Of a stretch of 64,000 nt of DNA, positions 1 through 8,850 are shown piece after piece. A program made the position numbers and the translations under genes. The notes beneath the pieces are model-generated. The model made no database searches. It saw nothing but the letters and a program-made list of their open reading frames with translations, and was not told the DNA's origin. Where the stretch lies: assembly GCF_001552215.1 (NCBI RefSeq), contig NZ_BCQT01000002.1, positions 124,001 through 188,000 of the forward strand, written 5' to 3'. Each line of letters starts with the position of its first letter. Within the stretch, counting starts at the first letter, position 1. Source of the stretch: Actinomadura macra NBRC 14102. Its GTDB lineage: Bacteria > Actinomycetota > Actinomycetes > Streptosporangiales > Streptosporangiaceae.

Positions 1-181
1 CCGCGGCGGTCAGGAGCATCCAGGGATCCCCGAACGTCTGGCGCTTGTGCTTGTCGTGCACGACGTGATCCCAGATGAACAGCGCGTCCCAGCCCGCCCG
101 CTCCACCGCTTCGGCGACCACCGCGACCGTCCTGGCGTCGGCGAAGTCGCCGAAGTTCGGAATGTTGATCGAATAGCGCAC
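1..181 (-). CDS. LLM-class (luciferase-like) flavin/F420 oxidoreductase, N-terminal part only
   Basis: The minus strand reads from a GTG at 181 off the window edge for 60 codons. The product begins RYSINIPNFGDFAD and continues with a helix (VAVVAEAVERAGWDALF) and the IWDHVV strand, the standard N-terminus of the bacterial luciferase-like TIM barrel that uses F420 or FMN. No ATG is in frame just upstream and no strong ribosome binding site is visible, so the exact start is uncertain. It is divergent from the biosynthetic operon at 852 and could share its control region. Family assignment is firm; cofactor and substrate cannot be read from this fragment. Confidence 0.8.
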   Translation of the reverse strand, partial: MRYSINIPNFGDFADARTVAVVAEAVERAGWDALFIWDHVVHDKHKRQTFGDPWMLLTAA

Positions 182-851
182 CCCACCATGCTGCGCCGCG
201 CCGGTCGGCCGGGCAACCGGGTTTCGTCGGGGCCCGGGGCGGCCTGCCGCGAGACCCGGCCCGCCGTCACACTCCGCACTCCGGTGCCCCCGCGGTCGCT
301 GCCCGGAGTCGCGCCGTGACGCATTCTCGAAATCGCCCTCGACGGCGCCTGATTCTCCTCGGCAACAGCGAGACCGCAAGTCTCGGAAACCGCCTATCCG
401 TCGTCCCGCGACCCCTTCCGATGGAACGCACCATATTGCGATAATAGGAGCATTGTTGATCTCTGATTCCCCTCCGCCGACGCTCCGCGGCGATGTTGAG
501 CCTTCGGATCGGCCGAGATCATATTGGCGGACCACCGGTGCGATCGACATCTTTACACATCATCTCACCTGCGAAGACTTCTTCTAATTGATCACTGGTT
601 CGCCACGCGCCGAAATTCGGATGAGCCATCGTCCGGATCCGGCCAGCCCGGGATGCGGGAAGATCCGAGACGTGCTGGTCAGCACGCACTAAATAGCGAT
701 GAACGGTGACTTTCGTCGATTGATCTGACGCTTGCCCGTTCAACGAGATTTGTGCCAGTATCCAATCTGCCGAAGCACCCGGTCACGCCGTGCGCATTCA
801 GGCATCCCCCGCTTTGTCGAGTTCGACAGAATCGTCATAGTTGGAGTTCCC
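182..851. other. 670-nt intergenic region between divergent oxidoreductase and biosynthetic operon
   Basis: No convincing gene is seen here; open frames on both strands lack ribosome binding sites and family features. The stretch around 420-780 is visibly richer in A+T than its surroundings (runs such as ATTGCGATAATAGG and CTTCTTCTAATTG), as expected for a control region or horizontally acquired flank. A perfect small palindrome lies at 815-828, treated separately. A TTG at 732 opens the downstream frame but the better start is the ATG at 852. Confidence 0.5.
815..828. promoter_or_regulatory. 14-nt palindrome before the biosynthetic operon
   Basis: TGTCGA-GT-TCGACA, perfect 6-nt arms with a 2-nt centre, ending 23 nt before the ATG at 852. 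Its position suggests an operator or a small leader hairpin. No cognate regulator lies inside the window. Confidence 0.3.
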
Positions 852-2207
852 ATGACAAGGAGCGACGGGCGGGGTGGATTCGACACCTCGATCGACCTGT
901 TCGACGAGACGCTGCGCGAGGGCGCCGAGCGGGCCCCGATCTCGGCGACCATCGAGGCGAAGTGCGCGCTGGCGGGAGCCATCGCCTCGGCCGGCATCAG
1001 GACTCTCGTGGTCGGGATGTTCCCGGACGTCCCGCACAACATCGCGCTGCTGGACGCCCTCCTGGAGGAGCAGCGGCACGGATCCATCCCGAAATCCGTG
1101 CGATTCGTGGTCATCTCCCACCTGGGGCTCAGACTGACGCAGAGCCTCGCCGCCCTCGACGGGCTGGGGCGTGACCTGTCCAGCGTCTGGCTGCTCGCCA
1201 TCCACTCGGTCTCCGACGAGCAGATCAGACATCTGTATCCGACCGTCCGCGAGAAGGACGGGGAAACCTTCGATCAGGCCGCGTGGGAGGCGGTCACCGA
1301 CCGGGAACGCCGCGTGGCCAACCTGGCGTGGTACCAGGAACAGCTGGCGCAGCTCCGTCCGGTCGACCGGCTCGGAGGCTTGATCGCGGGGCTGCTCGAC
1401 GCGTTCCGGGCGGACCCGGACCACGTCCAGGACGCCGTGGAGGTCGTCAGGGACGCGGGCATCCGGCAGGTCCGGCTCGTGGACACCGCGGGGACGTGCA
1501 CCCCGGAGCAGGCCCGGACCTTCGTGGGGCGTTTGGTGACGGCCTTTCCCGACACCGGCTTCTTCGGGCACTTCCACGACGACTTCGGAATGGCCACGGC
1601 CAACGCCGTCGTCGGTCTGGGCGCGGGGCTCCGAGGCGTGGACGTGTCCATCGGAGGCTTCGCGAACAGGGCGGGACATCCCGCCATGGCCGAGGTCGTC
1701 ATGGCGCTCCGCCAGCTCCACGATGTGGAGTTGCCCGGATTCCGCACCGAGGACCTGTACGGGCTGAGCCGGCTGGCCGAGCGCACCTACGGTCTACTCG
1801 AAAACCCGGCCGCACCCGTCACCGGACTGGTCACGCACGCCGTGCAGAGCGGGATCCGCACGGATCTGCTCAACCGGTCGCCCAGGATCTTCGACGACCT
1901 CGACCCGGCGGACGTCGGTTCCCGGGAGATCCGCATGTTCGGCGTGCGGAGCGGCCAGGACGGCATGGCGCGCATCCTGCGCGAGCACGAGGCCGAGCTC
2001 GCGGGTTCCGGGATCGAGATCACCGACACCACCGCCGAACGGCTCTACGACCAGCTGGTCACGGAGTGGGAAGCACGCAGTGCCCGTGCTCGTGAACATC
2101 TGCTCACCGCGATCGATGCCTACCGGGGAGCGCTGTTCGACGCCTTCTTCACCGAGGACGCGGTCATCGACTGGGTCCGACAATCCACCACATCGAACCG
2201 GGAGTAA
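852..2207 (+). CDS. DRE-TIM metallolyase (isopropylmalate/homocitrate synthase-like)
   Basis: 451 aa. The ATG at 852 has GGAG five bases upstream. The sequence shows the signature of the HMGL-like superfamily: DETLREG at residues 18-24 (catalytic Arg and metal-binding Asp/Glu region) and HFHDD at 240-244 (HxH metal ligands), followed by GMATANA and a GGFANRAGHP loop. Such enzymes form or cleave C-C bonds next to a carboxylate, typically condensing acetyl-CoA with a 2-oxo acid. The usual C-terminal LeuA regulatory domain of leucine biosynthesis is not evident. It is the first gene of a compact operon; the next gene starts 4 nt after its stop. Function in the cluster is inferred to be building an unusual carboxylic or amino acid; substrate unknown. 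Confidence 0.85.
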   Translation: MTRSDGRGGFDTSIDLFDETLREGAERAPISATIEAKCALAGAIASAGIRTLVVGMFPDVPHNIALLDALLEEQRHGSIPKSVRFVVISHLGLRLTQSLAALDGLGRDLSSVWLLAIHSVSDEQIRHLYPTVREKDGETFDQAAWEAVTDRERRVANLAWYQEQLAQLRPVDRLGGLIAGLLDAFRADPDHVQDAVEVVRDAGIRQVRLVDTAGTCTPEQARTFVGRLVTAFPDTGFFGHFHDDFGMATANAVVGLGAGLRGVDVSIGGFANRAGHPAMAEVVMALRQLHDVELPGFRTEDLYGLSRLAERTYGLLENPAAPVTGLVTHAVQSGIRTDLLNRSPRIFDDLDPADVGSREIRMFGVRSGQDGMARILREHEAELAGSGIEITDTTAERLYDQLVTEWEARSARAREHLLTAIDAYRGALFDAFFTEDAVIDWVRQSTTSNRE

Positions 2208-2211
2208 GTTC

Positions 2212-3243
2212 ATGTCCCAGACGACCGTCGCGCCCGACGCCGTCGACTCGACCACCCTGCTCGCACTCGCCCGGTCCTTCGGATCGGATCCGGCGTTCTC
2301 CACCTGCCGCGAGCTCGAACACCGTGTGGACGACGCCATCATCCGAGCGTTCGGCCACGATGACGCGGCCGCGGAACTCGACCTCCACCGCTTTCTCTAC
2401 GAGATCAGCGCGCACCGGATCCTGCCCCCGTGGTCGCCGCACTGGCGCGACTACGAGCACCCGGTCCTGCTGGCCGCCCATCGCAAGGCCGGCGAAGCCT
2501 GGCTTGCGAGAGACCTGGCCGATCTCGACCTCGGACTCGACGTGCCCGCCTCGGCCAGGCCGTTCATCGCCTGGGCCGAGGAGACGTGCAAGAACCATGC
2601 CTCCGGCGTCGATCACCCGTTGTTCACCTTCCTGGCGGAGGACGCCACCTTCGGCCAGCTGCGCACGTTCATCGACCAGGAGACGCCGTTCGACATCCAT
2701 TTCGGTGACCTCCTCGCGCTCCTGCTTCCCGGCGTGCACGGCGGCGAGAAGATCGAGCTGGCGGGCAATTTCTGGGACGAGATGGGACGGGGCGCGGTCG
2801 AGGCCACCCACCGCCGGCTCCGCCTGTCGATGATGGAGCGCGTCGGTGTCCCGGCCGACGCCTATCTCGTCGACGTCGAGCGCTTCTGGCTCGAAGAACT
2901 GCGCCTGGCGAACATGTACTTCCAGGCTTCCACGGACCGCCGGCTGGCGCCGCAGGCCGTCGGCATGCTGATGGCCACGGAACTGGTCGTCCCCGGCCGG
3001 ATCGACCGGCAGATCGACGGGTGGCGGCGGCTCGGGCTGACCGACCAGGAGATGCACTATCTCCGCGAACACGTGACCGTCGATGTCGAGCACGCGCAGG
3101 GGTGGCTGGACAACGTGGTCATCCCGATCGCCGAGGACCGCCCCGACCTCATGCCGGACATGGCCATCGGTGTCCTCCGGCGCCTCGACGGCGCCCTTGG
3201 TGTCTGTGAGCGGGCGTGGAACGAATTCCGTCCGATGGCGTAA
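2212..3243 (+). CDS. Heme-oxygenase-like diiron oxidase (HDO, iron-containing redox enzyme family)
   Basis: 343 aa, all-helical. Its ribosome binding site GGGAG overlaps the stop region of the preceding gene. Metal-ligand motifs of the HDO family are visible: QET...DIH (E157, H163), NFWDEMG (D189/E190) and DVEH (D291, E293, H294). Known members (UndA, BesC, SznF central domain, CADD, HrmI/BelK, FlcD/FlcE) activate O2 at a labile diiron site to fragment fatty or amino acids or to oxidise nitrogen. N-oxygenation or oxidative C-C cleavage of an amino-acid intermediate is therefore likely, but which of these cannot be told from sequence alone. No cupin or kinase fusion is present. Confidence 0.85.
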   Translation: MSQTTVAPDAVDSTTLLALARSFGSDPAFSTCRELEHRVDDAIIRAFGHDDAAAELDLHRFLYEISAHRILPPWSPHWRDYEHPVLLAAHRKAGEAWLARDLADLDLGLDVPASARPFIAWAEETCKNHASGVDHPLFTFLAEDATFGQLRTFIDQETPFDIHFGDLLALLLPGVHGGEKIELAGNFWDEMGRGAVEATHRRLRLSMMERVGVPADAYLVDVERFWLEELRLANMYFQASTDRRLAPQAVGMLMATELVVPGRIDRQIDGWRRLGLTDQEMHYLREHVTVDVEHAQGWLDNVVIPIAEDRPDLMPDMAIGVLRRLDGALGVCERAWNEFRPMA

Positions 3244-4511
3244 GGGCCGGCGATTCCCCGCGGTCCGCGGCCGTGCCGTCGTGCGATCTGCTGATGGTCG
3301 GCTGCGGGCTGCGGGGACTCGGCCTGCTGACGGCGACCCCGGCCCTGTTCGGATTCGACCTGGCCGTCGTCGATGCCGGGAGCGAACTGGGTGTGGGCGC
3401 CTTCCGCGACTACGACATCGAGTCCAACTCCAACGGCTCGGACTTCTTCGGCTGGATAGACCCGGCCGGCCCTTTCGCGGGGCTGCTCACGGAAGGGCCG
3501 ATCGAGCGGCTGCGGTCCACGAACACGGGGTTCCGGCTGGCATTGCTGGCCGACGCCCTGGCCTGCGCTGGACGGTCGATTCGCGCGATGCTTCCCCCCG
3601 GGCGAGTCTTCCAGCGGGATGTGGTCGTGGAAATCGAACTGCCGATCCACGGCTCGGACGAGTCCGGCCCCGTCCATGTCCGAACCCTTTCCGGACGGAC
3701 ATTGCAGGCCCAGACGGTCGTCCTCGCCACGGGCATCCGGGAAAGGCCGGGGAACGAGCTCGCGGCCCTCGGCGACAAGGTCGTGTCGTCACGCCGTCTA
3801 CTCCGGCCCGACGCCCGCGAGCGCTGCGTGGCCTTGGGCGAGAGCACGAAGCCGGTGTGCATCGTCGGTGCCTCCCACAGTGCGTTCTCGGTGCTGGCCA
3901 GAATGGTCGGCCGACCGGGCGCCTCACCGGCTGCCGGCGATATCACCTTGGTCTCGCGGTCGCCGGTCAAGGTCTACTACGAGAGCTGGGGGGAGTACGC
4001 GCGAACCCCGCACACGGCGGCGGAGGCAACACCGGTACTCGGCCGTGACGTCTGCCCGGAGACGGGCACGGTGCACCGCTATTCAGGACTTCGCAACACC
4101 GCCAAGGCACTGTTCCATGCCGTGGCGGCCGGGCAGGTGCCCGGCGTCCGGATCGTGGTCTCCCGCAACACCGCCGACCACATGCGCCGCCTCGAAGCGG
4201 CCGACACGGTGATCCAGGCGACCGGCTACGGAAGCAACCTGCCGCGGCTCACGCGGGGCGGCCGTCCGGTGGAGTGCCTGCACACCAGAGGATCCGTGCG
4301 GCTGGACGGTCGGGGGCGGCTGTGCACGGTGAACGGCGTCCACCCATCGCTGTTCGTCATGGGCATGGACCCCTATCCCTACGACGACAACAGCGTGAAT
4401 CCGACCAGCCAATACGCGCGTCGCGGCGGCCATCTCCTCGATCACTTGACGGCCCGGGGCACGGGGATCGACAGGCCCATGCTCCCCGCACTGACCAAGG
4501 ACTCGTACTGA
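3216..4511 (+). CDS. FAD/NAD(P)-binding protein, N-monooxygenase-like
   Basis: 431 aa from a GTG that overlaps the previous gene by 28 nt; an in-frame GTG at 3273 would start directly before the first Rossmann strand and is an alternative. A dinucleotide-binding motif GCGLRG lies at residues 29-34, a central VLATGIRERPG segment follows, a second Rossmann motif (CIVGASHSA) sits near 214, and a late ATGYGSN turn is present. This two-dinucleotide layout is that of the flavin monooxygenase/lysine-ornithine N-hydroxylase group. Downstream of the HDO gene it may prepare a hydroxylated amine or oxime. Substrate is unknown; a simple oxidoreductase role is possible. Confidence 0.75.
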   Translation: MERIPSDGVRAGDSPRSAAVPSCDLLMVGCGLRGLGLLTATPALFGFDLAVVDAGSELGVGAFRDYDIESNSNGSDFFGWIDPAGPFAGLLTEGPIERLRSTNTGFRLALLADALACAGRSIRAMLPPGRVFQRDVVVEIELPIHGSDESGPVHVRTLSGRTLQAQTVVLATGIRERPGNELAALGDKVVSSRRLLRPDARERCVALGESTKPVCIVGASHSAFSVLARMVGRPGASPAAGDITLVSRSPVKVYYESWGEYARTPHTAAEATPVLGRDVCPETGTVHRYSGLRNTAKALFHAVAAGQVPGVRIVVSRNTADHMRRLEAADTVIQATGYGSNLPRLTRGGRPVECLHTRGSVRLDGRGRLCTVNGVHPSLFVMGMDPYPYDDNSVNPTSQYARRGGHLLDHLTARGTGIDRPMLPALTKDSY

Positions 4512-4602
4512 CCAAGGACTCGCACTGACAAAGGATCGGCACCGACAAGGGACTGGCACTGACAAAGGACTGGCATCGACTAAGGACCTGCATTGAGCAA
4601 CC
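4490..4602 (+). repeat. 17-bp tandem array, about 7 units, each with a Shine-Dalgarno-like core
   Basis: Units begin at 4490, 4507, 4524, 4541, 4558, 4575 and 4592 with consensus ACTGACAAAGGACTGGC. The first two units cover the stop codon of the FAD gene; the last provides the TTG start of the ATP-grasp gene, with AAGGA from unit six as its ribosome binding site. Because 17 is not a multiple of three, the array is not a coding repeat. Confidence 0.9.
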
Positions 4603-5891
4603 TGATCTTCGTCGCGACGACGGGTCCCGGCCTTCAGGCACTGGAGTACGCGAGGGCGTCCGGCCACAAGACGACACTGCTGTACGCACCCGTCTACGAC
4701 TTCTATCTGTCTCCGGAGCAGCGCCGGGACGCGCGCCGCCTCGCCGACCGCTGCATCGAGATCGAGGACCCGCACGACATCGGCGCGGTGGTGGATACCC
4801 TGCGCGCGGCCGGGGTCTATGTGGAAGGCATCGACGCCGTGCTCAGCACACTGCACACATGTGCCCTGCCCGCGGCCGAACTGGCTCGGCGGCTCGGGCT
4901 CAAGGGAACGTCCCCGCAGGCCATCCAGGCGGCCAAGGACAAGGGGATGTGCAGGCGGATCCTCAGCGACCGACATATTCCGAGCCTGCGGTCCGCGGTG
5001 GTCACCGGAGTCGCGGACGCGACGAAAGCGGCCTCGTCCATCGGCTTTCCGGTCGTTGTCAAGCCGCTGGGCGGATTCGGCAAGATACTGACGGCCGTGG
5101 CGCGGTCCCTCGCCGACATCGAGGCACACTTCGCCCTGGTCGCGACCCGCTTCGGCTCCCTCGAAAAGGGGGTGACCGAGGAAATCGACCATCGTTTCAT
5201 CGTGGAGGAGATGGCCGTCGGCCCGCTGTTCTCCGTCGAGGTCCTCGGCGACGGCGGCGCTCTCACACCGCTGGTGACCGTGCGCCGCAAGACCGGGCTC
5301 GACAATCCGATCCTGGAACTCGGGTCAACGGTGCCCTGCGGCCTTGCCGCCGATGACGAACGGCGGCTCGCCGACTATGCGGTCCAGGTGTGCGAGGCGC
5401 TGGGGCTCGACTTCGGTGTCTTCCACGTGGAGGTCATCCTCACCGACCGCGGGCCCCGGCTCGTCGAGGTGAATCCCCGGATAGCGGGCGGCGCCATTCC
5501 CGACCTCGTGCGTGCGGCAACCGACCACGGCCTCTTCGAGACGCTCGTCGACCTGCACGCCGGAGGCGCCGGGCCGGCGCTTCCCTTTCCCGCGCGCCGC
5601 AGCGCCAGCCATTCGTTCCTCGCGGTGGCCGAGGACGGCACCGCATCCGCTGATCTGCCCGCCGACTGGTTCGAGGCCATCCGTCCCCGGCTGCATTCGG
5701 GCTGGACGAGTATCACGCCCGGCATGCGGCTTCGCCGGATGGACGGCAATTTCGACGTCTACGGAGTGGTCCGTGTCGTCGCCGGGACGCCCGGTGCCGC
5801 CGAGGACACGTGCGGGCGGCTCACGTCCGAGATCGGCGACCTGCTGGGGATCCGCCTTCCACCGATCGCGACGTTCGAGCCGCGGCGATGA
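4593..5891 (+). CDS. ATP-grasp carboxylate-amine ligase
   Basis: 432 aa. A TTG start is chosen because AAGGA lies 6 nt upstream and the protein then begins with the Rossmann-like preATP-grasp strand (NLIFVATTGPG). The ATP-grasp core shows a VVKPLGGFGK loop near residue 155, an EE pair (FIVEEMA) and the metal-binding segment EVNPRIAGG near 293. The family joins a carboxylate to an amine through an acyl phosphate; stand-alone members such as BacD, and the ligases of belactosin/cystargolide, make dipeptides in pathways without NRPSs. I infer that it couples an amino acid made by the upstream enzymes to a partner. It overlaps the next gene by ATGA. Confidence 0.85.
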   Translation: MSNLIFVATTGPGLQALEYARASGHKTTLLYAPVYDFYLSPEQRRDARRLADRCIEIEDPHDIGAVVDTLRAAGVYVEGIDAVLSTLHTCALPAAELARRLGLKGTSPQAIQAAKDKGMCRRILSDRHIPSLRSAVVTGVADATKAASSIGFPVVVKPLGGFGKILTAVARSLADIEAHFALVATRFGSLEKGVTEEIDHRFIVEEMAVGPLFSVEVLGDGGALTPLVTVRRKTGLDNPILELGSTVPCGLAADDERRLADYAVQVCEALGLDFGVFHVEVILTDRGPRLVEVNPRIAGGAIPDLVRAATDHGLFETLVDLHAGGAGPALPFPARRSASHSFLAVAEDGTASADLPADWFEAIRPRLHSGWTSITPGMRLRRMDGNFDVYGVVRVVAGTPGAAEDTCGRLTSEIGDLLGIRLPPIATFEPRR

Positions 5892-7300
5892 ACCGGCGGG
5901 GCCCTCGGCCCGAGGCCGGTGAGCGGGCCGGACGCCCCGGCGGGATCCGGGTCGTCGTCTCGCCGGTGTTCCTGGTGCTGTGGGGCGCGATGCTCGTCAG
6001 CGCCACCGGGACGTTCTTCCTCCTGCTCACCGTCTCGGCGGAACTGCTGACGCGGAACGGGTCCGGGCTCGGCGCCTCGGCCGTGTTCGCCTTCCAGTGG
6101 ATCCTCCCGGTCGTGCTGGTCCACACCGTGAAGCGCCGCTGCGAGACGCCCCGGCTGCGGCGCACGGTCGTGGCCGCCGAACTCGGCGGCGCGGCGATCT
6201 CCCTGACGATCGGTGTCCTGCTCGCGCAGGGGTTGGCCGTCGCGCTGCTGGCCTGCTTCCTGCTCCGCGGCCTGCTGGAGGCGATCACGAAGACCGCCCG
6301 CGTCGTCTACACGCGCCAGCTGTTCGAGGGTGAGGCCCTCAAGCTCGCCTCCTACACCTTCAACAACTCCTACTACCTCGGCGGCGCGCTAGGAGGAGTC
6401 CTCGGGGCCCTCCTCGCCACCCGGGTGTCCGTGACGACGGCCGCCGCGATCGACGCGGCGACGTTCGTGGTCTCGGCCTGCTGCTACCTCTGGCTGCCGC
6501 GCGTCTCGGCGCCGAAGGCGCCGCCGGGCGCGCCCGGCGGCGTCTGGGGAACCGTCAGGACGACCCTGCGAGGCCGGCGGGAACTGATGCTCGCGGCGAT
6601 CTATCTCGTCCTCGCGATCGGCATCTTGCAGGGCTTCCACAACACGGCGCGCACCATCATCCCGATCCGTTTGCTGCGCTTGGACGACGCGGAGGTGATG
6701 CAGCTCCAGATCGTCAGCGGCAGCGCCATCTTCCTGGGGGCCGTCGCCGTCCCGGTGCTCATCAGTCGATCGGGCGCGGGCCGGTACCTGAACCTGATGG
6801 GGGTTCTTCTGGCCGCTCTCGGGATGGGCCTCCTCCCTCAGGCCCCCGGAAAGACCGGCCTGTACCTCCTCTACTTCGCCTACATGTTCGTCTTCGAGTT
6901 CATCTTCACCACGGCGCAGGCCACGATCATCCAGCGCTGCCCCCCGTCCTCCCTGGTGGCCCTCACGAGTTTCACCAACGCGACGGGGACCGCGCTCCTG
7001 ATTCTCTGCACGCTGCTCACGGGCGGGCTGTCGGACGTGGTCGACTTCGGAACCCTCGCCCTGCTGCTCGCCGCCGGGGTCGGCTGCGTCGCCCTCGCCG
7101 CGGAAGGGGCCGCACGGCGGCGGGTCCGCGGGGCTCACCGGCGGGTGCGCGGAACCCATCGGCGGCCCCGGGTCGCCCCCGCCGTCGGCCCCGCCGCGGG
7201 ACCGGCACCGACCGTGCAGGCAGAGAAGCCCGTGCCGGCAAACAGGAGCGTCCAGGCAGAGAAGAGCGTCCAGGCAGGGAAGTCCGAAACGACTCGCTGA
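5888..7300 (+). CDS. Major facilitator superfamily transporter, probable product exporter
   Basis: 470 aa; ATG at 5888 overlaps the stop of the ligase gene (ATGA), implying translational coupling. About twelve hydrophobic segments follow (first at residues 20-45), with basic cytoplasmic loops such as VKRRCETPRLRR. The last 60 residues are hydrophilic and repetitive: an Arg-rich stretch (RRRVRGAHRRVRGTHRR) and then three QAEK/QAGK repeats. In this position it most likely exports the cluster product and gives self-resistance. No strong similarity to a named drug pump is recognised. Confidence 0.8.
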   Translation: MNRRGPRPEAGERAGRPGGIRVVVSPVFLVLWGAMLVSATGTFFLLLTVSAELLTRNGSGLGASAVFAFQWILPVVLVHTVKRRCETPRLRRTVVAAELGGAAISLTIGVLLAQGLAVALLACFLLRGLLEAITKTARVVYTRQLFEGEALKLASYTFNNSYYLGGALGGVLGALLATRVSVTTAAAIDAATFVVSACCYLWLPRVSAPKAPPGAPGGVWGTVRTTLRGRRELMLAAIYLVLAIGILQGFHNTARTIIPIRLLRLDDAEVMQLQIVSGSAIFLGAVAVPVLISRSGAGRYLNLMGVLLAALGMGLLPQAPGKTGLYLLYFAYMFVFEFIFTTAQATIIQRCPPSSLVALTSFTNATGTALLILCTLLTGGLSDVVDFGTLALLLAAGVGCVALAAEGAARRRVRGAHRRVRGTHRRPRVAPAVGPAAGPAPTVQAEKPVPANRSVQAEKSVQAGKSETTR

Positions 7301-7311
7301 GGAGGTCCGCG

Positions 7312-8769
7312 GTGCACGTTTTCGACTCGCTCGTCGGATTGGTCGGCGACACTCCACTACTGCGGTTGCGCAAGGTCCTCGGCGTCGAAGGCCCAGCCGA
7401 GGACGCGCCGCTCGTCGCCGCGAAGGTCGAGTACTTCAATCCGGGCGGGTCGGTGAAGGACCGCATCGCCGTCCGGATGGTCGACGCCGCCGAACGCGCC
7501 GGGGATCTGCGGCCCGGCGGCACCATCGTCGAGGCGACATCGGGCAATACCGGGATCGGCCTGGCGATCCTGGCGCAGGAACGCGGATACCGGTGCCTCT
7601 TCGTCTGCCCGGACAAGGTCTCCGCCGACAGGATCAGCACCCTGCGCGCCTATGGCGCGGAGGTCATCGTCTGCCCGACCTCGGTGCCCCCCGACCATCC
7701 CGCGTCCTACTATTCGGTGTCGGACCAGCTCGTCCGGCAGACGCCAGGTGCGTGGAAACCGGACCAGTACTCCAACCCGCACAACCCGCTGTCGCACTAC
7801 GAGTCGACCGGCCCAGAGATCTGGGCCCAGACCGATGGCCAGGTGACCCACTTCGTCGCCGGAATCGGAACAGGTGGCACCATCTCCGGCGCGGGCCGCT
7901 TCCTCAAGGAGATCTCCGGGGGGCGCGTCCGGGTGATCGGCGCCGATCCCCGAGGATCGGTTTACTCCGGCGGAACCGGACGGCCCTACCTGGTGGAGGG
8001 CGTAGGCGAGGACATCTGGCCGGCTGCCTTCGACCCCGGCGTCTGCGACGAGATCCTCGCCGTCAGCGACGGTGAGGCGTTCGCCGTCACGCGTCGCCTG
8101 GCCAGGGAGGAGGGTCTGCTGGTCGGGGGTTCCGGCGGCCTGGCCGTGGTCGCGGCGCGCAAGGTCGCCGCGACCGCCGGACCGGACGACGTGATCGTCG
8201 TCCTGCTGCCCGACGGCGGGCGCGGCTACCTGTCCACGGTCTTCGACGACGCCTGGATGGCCGCCTACGGTTTCCCGACCGCACCCCCGGGCTCCCCGGC
8301 GTTCCCGGCGTCGTCGGAGGCCCGCGTCGGCGAGGTTCTGGCGCGCAAGGCCGCGCTCGGCCGAAGGAGCCTCGCCGGCTTCGTCCACGTCCAGCCGCAC
8401 CAGACCATCGGCACCGCCGTCTCGATCATGCGGGAGCACGACGTCTCCCAGCTCCCGGTGCTGCGGGCGGAGCCTCCGCTCGCGGCGGCCGAGGTCGTGG
8501 GCTCCCTCAGCGAGCGCGGCCTGCTCGACGCCCTCATCCGCGACGAGGCGAGCCCGGACGCCCCGATCGAGAACCACATGGCGTCCCCCTTCCCCATGGT
8601 CGGAACAGGTGAGGCCGTGGGGAAGGCGGCCGCCCTCCTGGAGCAGCACGGCGCCGCGCTCGTCCTCGACGGCGGAAGGCCCATCGGCCTGATCACCGCA
8701 CAGGACCTGCTCGCCCACCTGGCGGCCGCGGAGCCCTCCGGCGACACGACCGGCCACCCACCGGACTGA
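7312..8769 (+). CDS. Cystathionine beta-synthase (PLP fold type II plus CBS domains)
   Basis: 485 aa. GTG start with a perfect AGGAGG six nt upstream. The PLP lysine is K49 in GGSVKDR, followed by the SGNTGIG substrate loop near 83 and the GTGGTISG phosphate loop; two CBS-domain motifs occupy roughly residues 340-475. The full-length layout and sequence (e.g. KPDQYSNPHNP, GYLSTVF) match actinobacterial cystathionine beta-synthase rather than short CysK. It joins serine or an O-acyl-serine to homocysteine or another nucleophile. As last gene of the operon it may be a pathway-specific supplier of cysteine or make a beta-substituted alanine; it could also simply be the housekeeping copy. Confidence 0.85.
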   Translation: MHVFDSLVGLVGDTPLLRLRKVLGVEGPAEDAPLVAAKVEYFNPGGSVKDRIAVRMVDAAERAGDLRPGGTIVEATSGNTGIGLAILAQERGYRCLFVCPDKVSADRISTLRAYGAEVIVCPTSVPPDHPASYYSVSDQLVRQTPGAWKPDQYSNPHNPLSHYESTGPEIWAQTDGQVTHFVAGIGTGGTISGAGRFLKEISGGRVRVIGADPRGSVYSGGTGRPYLVEGVGEDIWPAAFDPGVCDEILAVSDGEAFAVTRRLAREEGLLVGGSGGLAVVAARKVAATAGPDDVIVVLLPDGGRGYLSTVFDDAWMAAYGFPTAPPGSPAFPASSEARVGEVLARKAALGRRSLAGFVHVQPHQTIGTAVSIMREHDVSQLPVLRAEPPLAAAEVVGSLSERGLLDALIRDEASPDAPIENHMASPFPMVGTGEAVGKAAALLEQHGAALVLDGGRPIGLITAQDLLAHLAAAEPSGDTTGHPPD

Positions 8770-8850
8770 CCGACCGCGCGGGAGAGCCGAGCGACCCGGT
8801 GTGCCACCTGCTCTCTTTCGGGTCCATGGCCCCATCCAGGGAGGTCATCA

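Noticed and set aside
732..851. 40-codon N-terminal extension of the metallolyase from TTG 732
   Set aside because: The extension is not metallolyase-like and contains the palindrome at 815; the ATG at 852 has a proper GGAG.
7312..8769. SbnA-like diaminopropionate synthase
   Set aside because: The CBS-domain pair and full-length similarity fit cystathionine beta-synthase; no SbnB-like partner is present.
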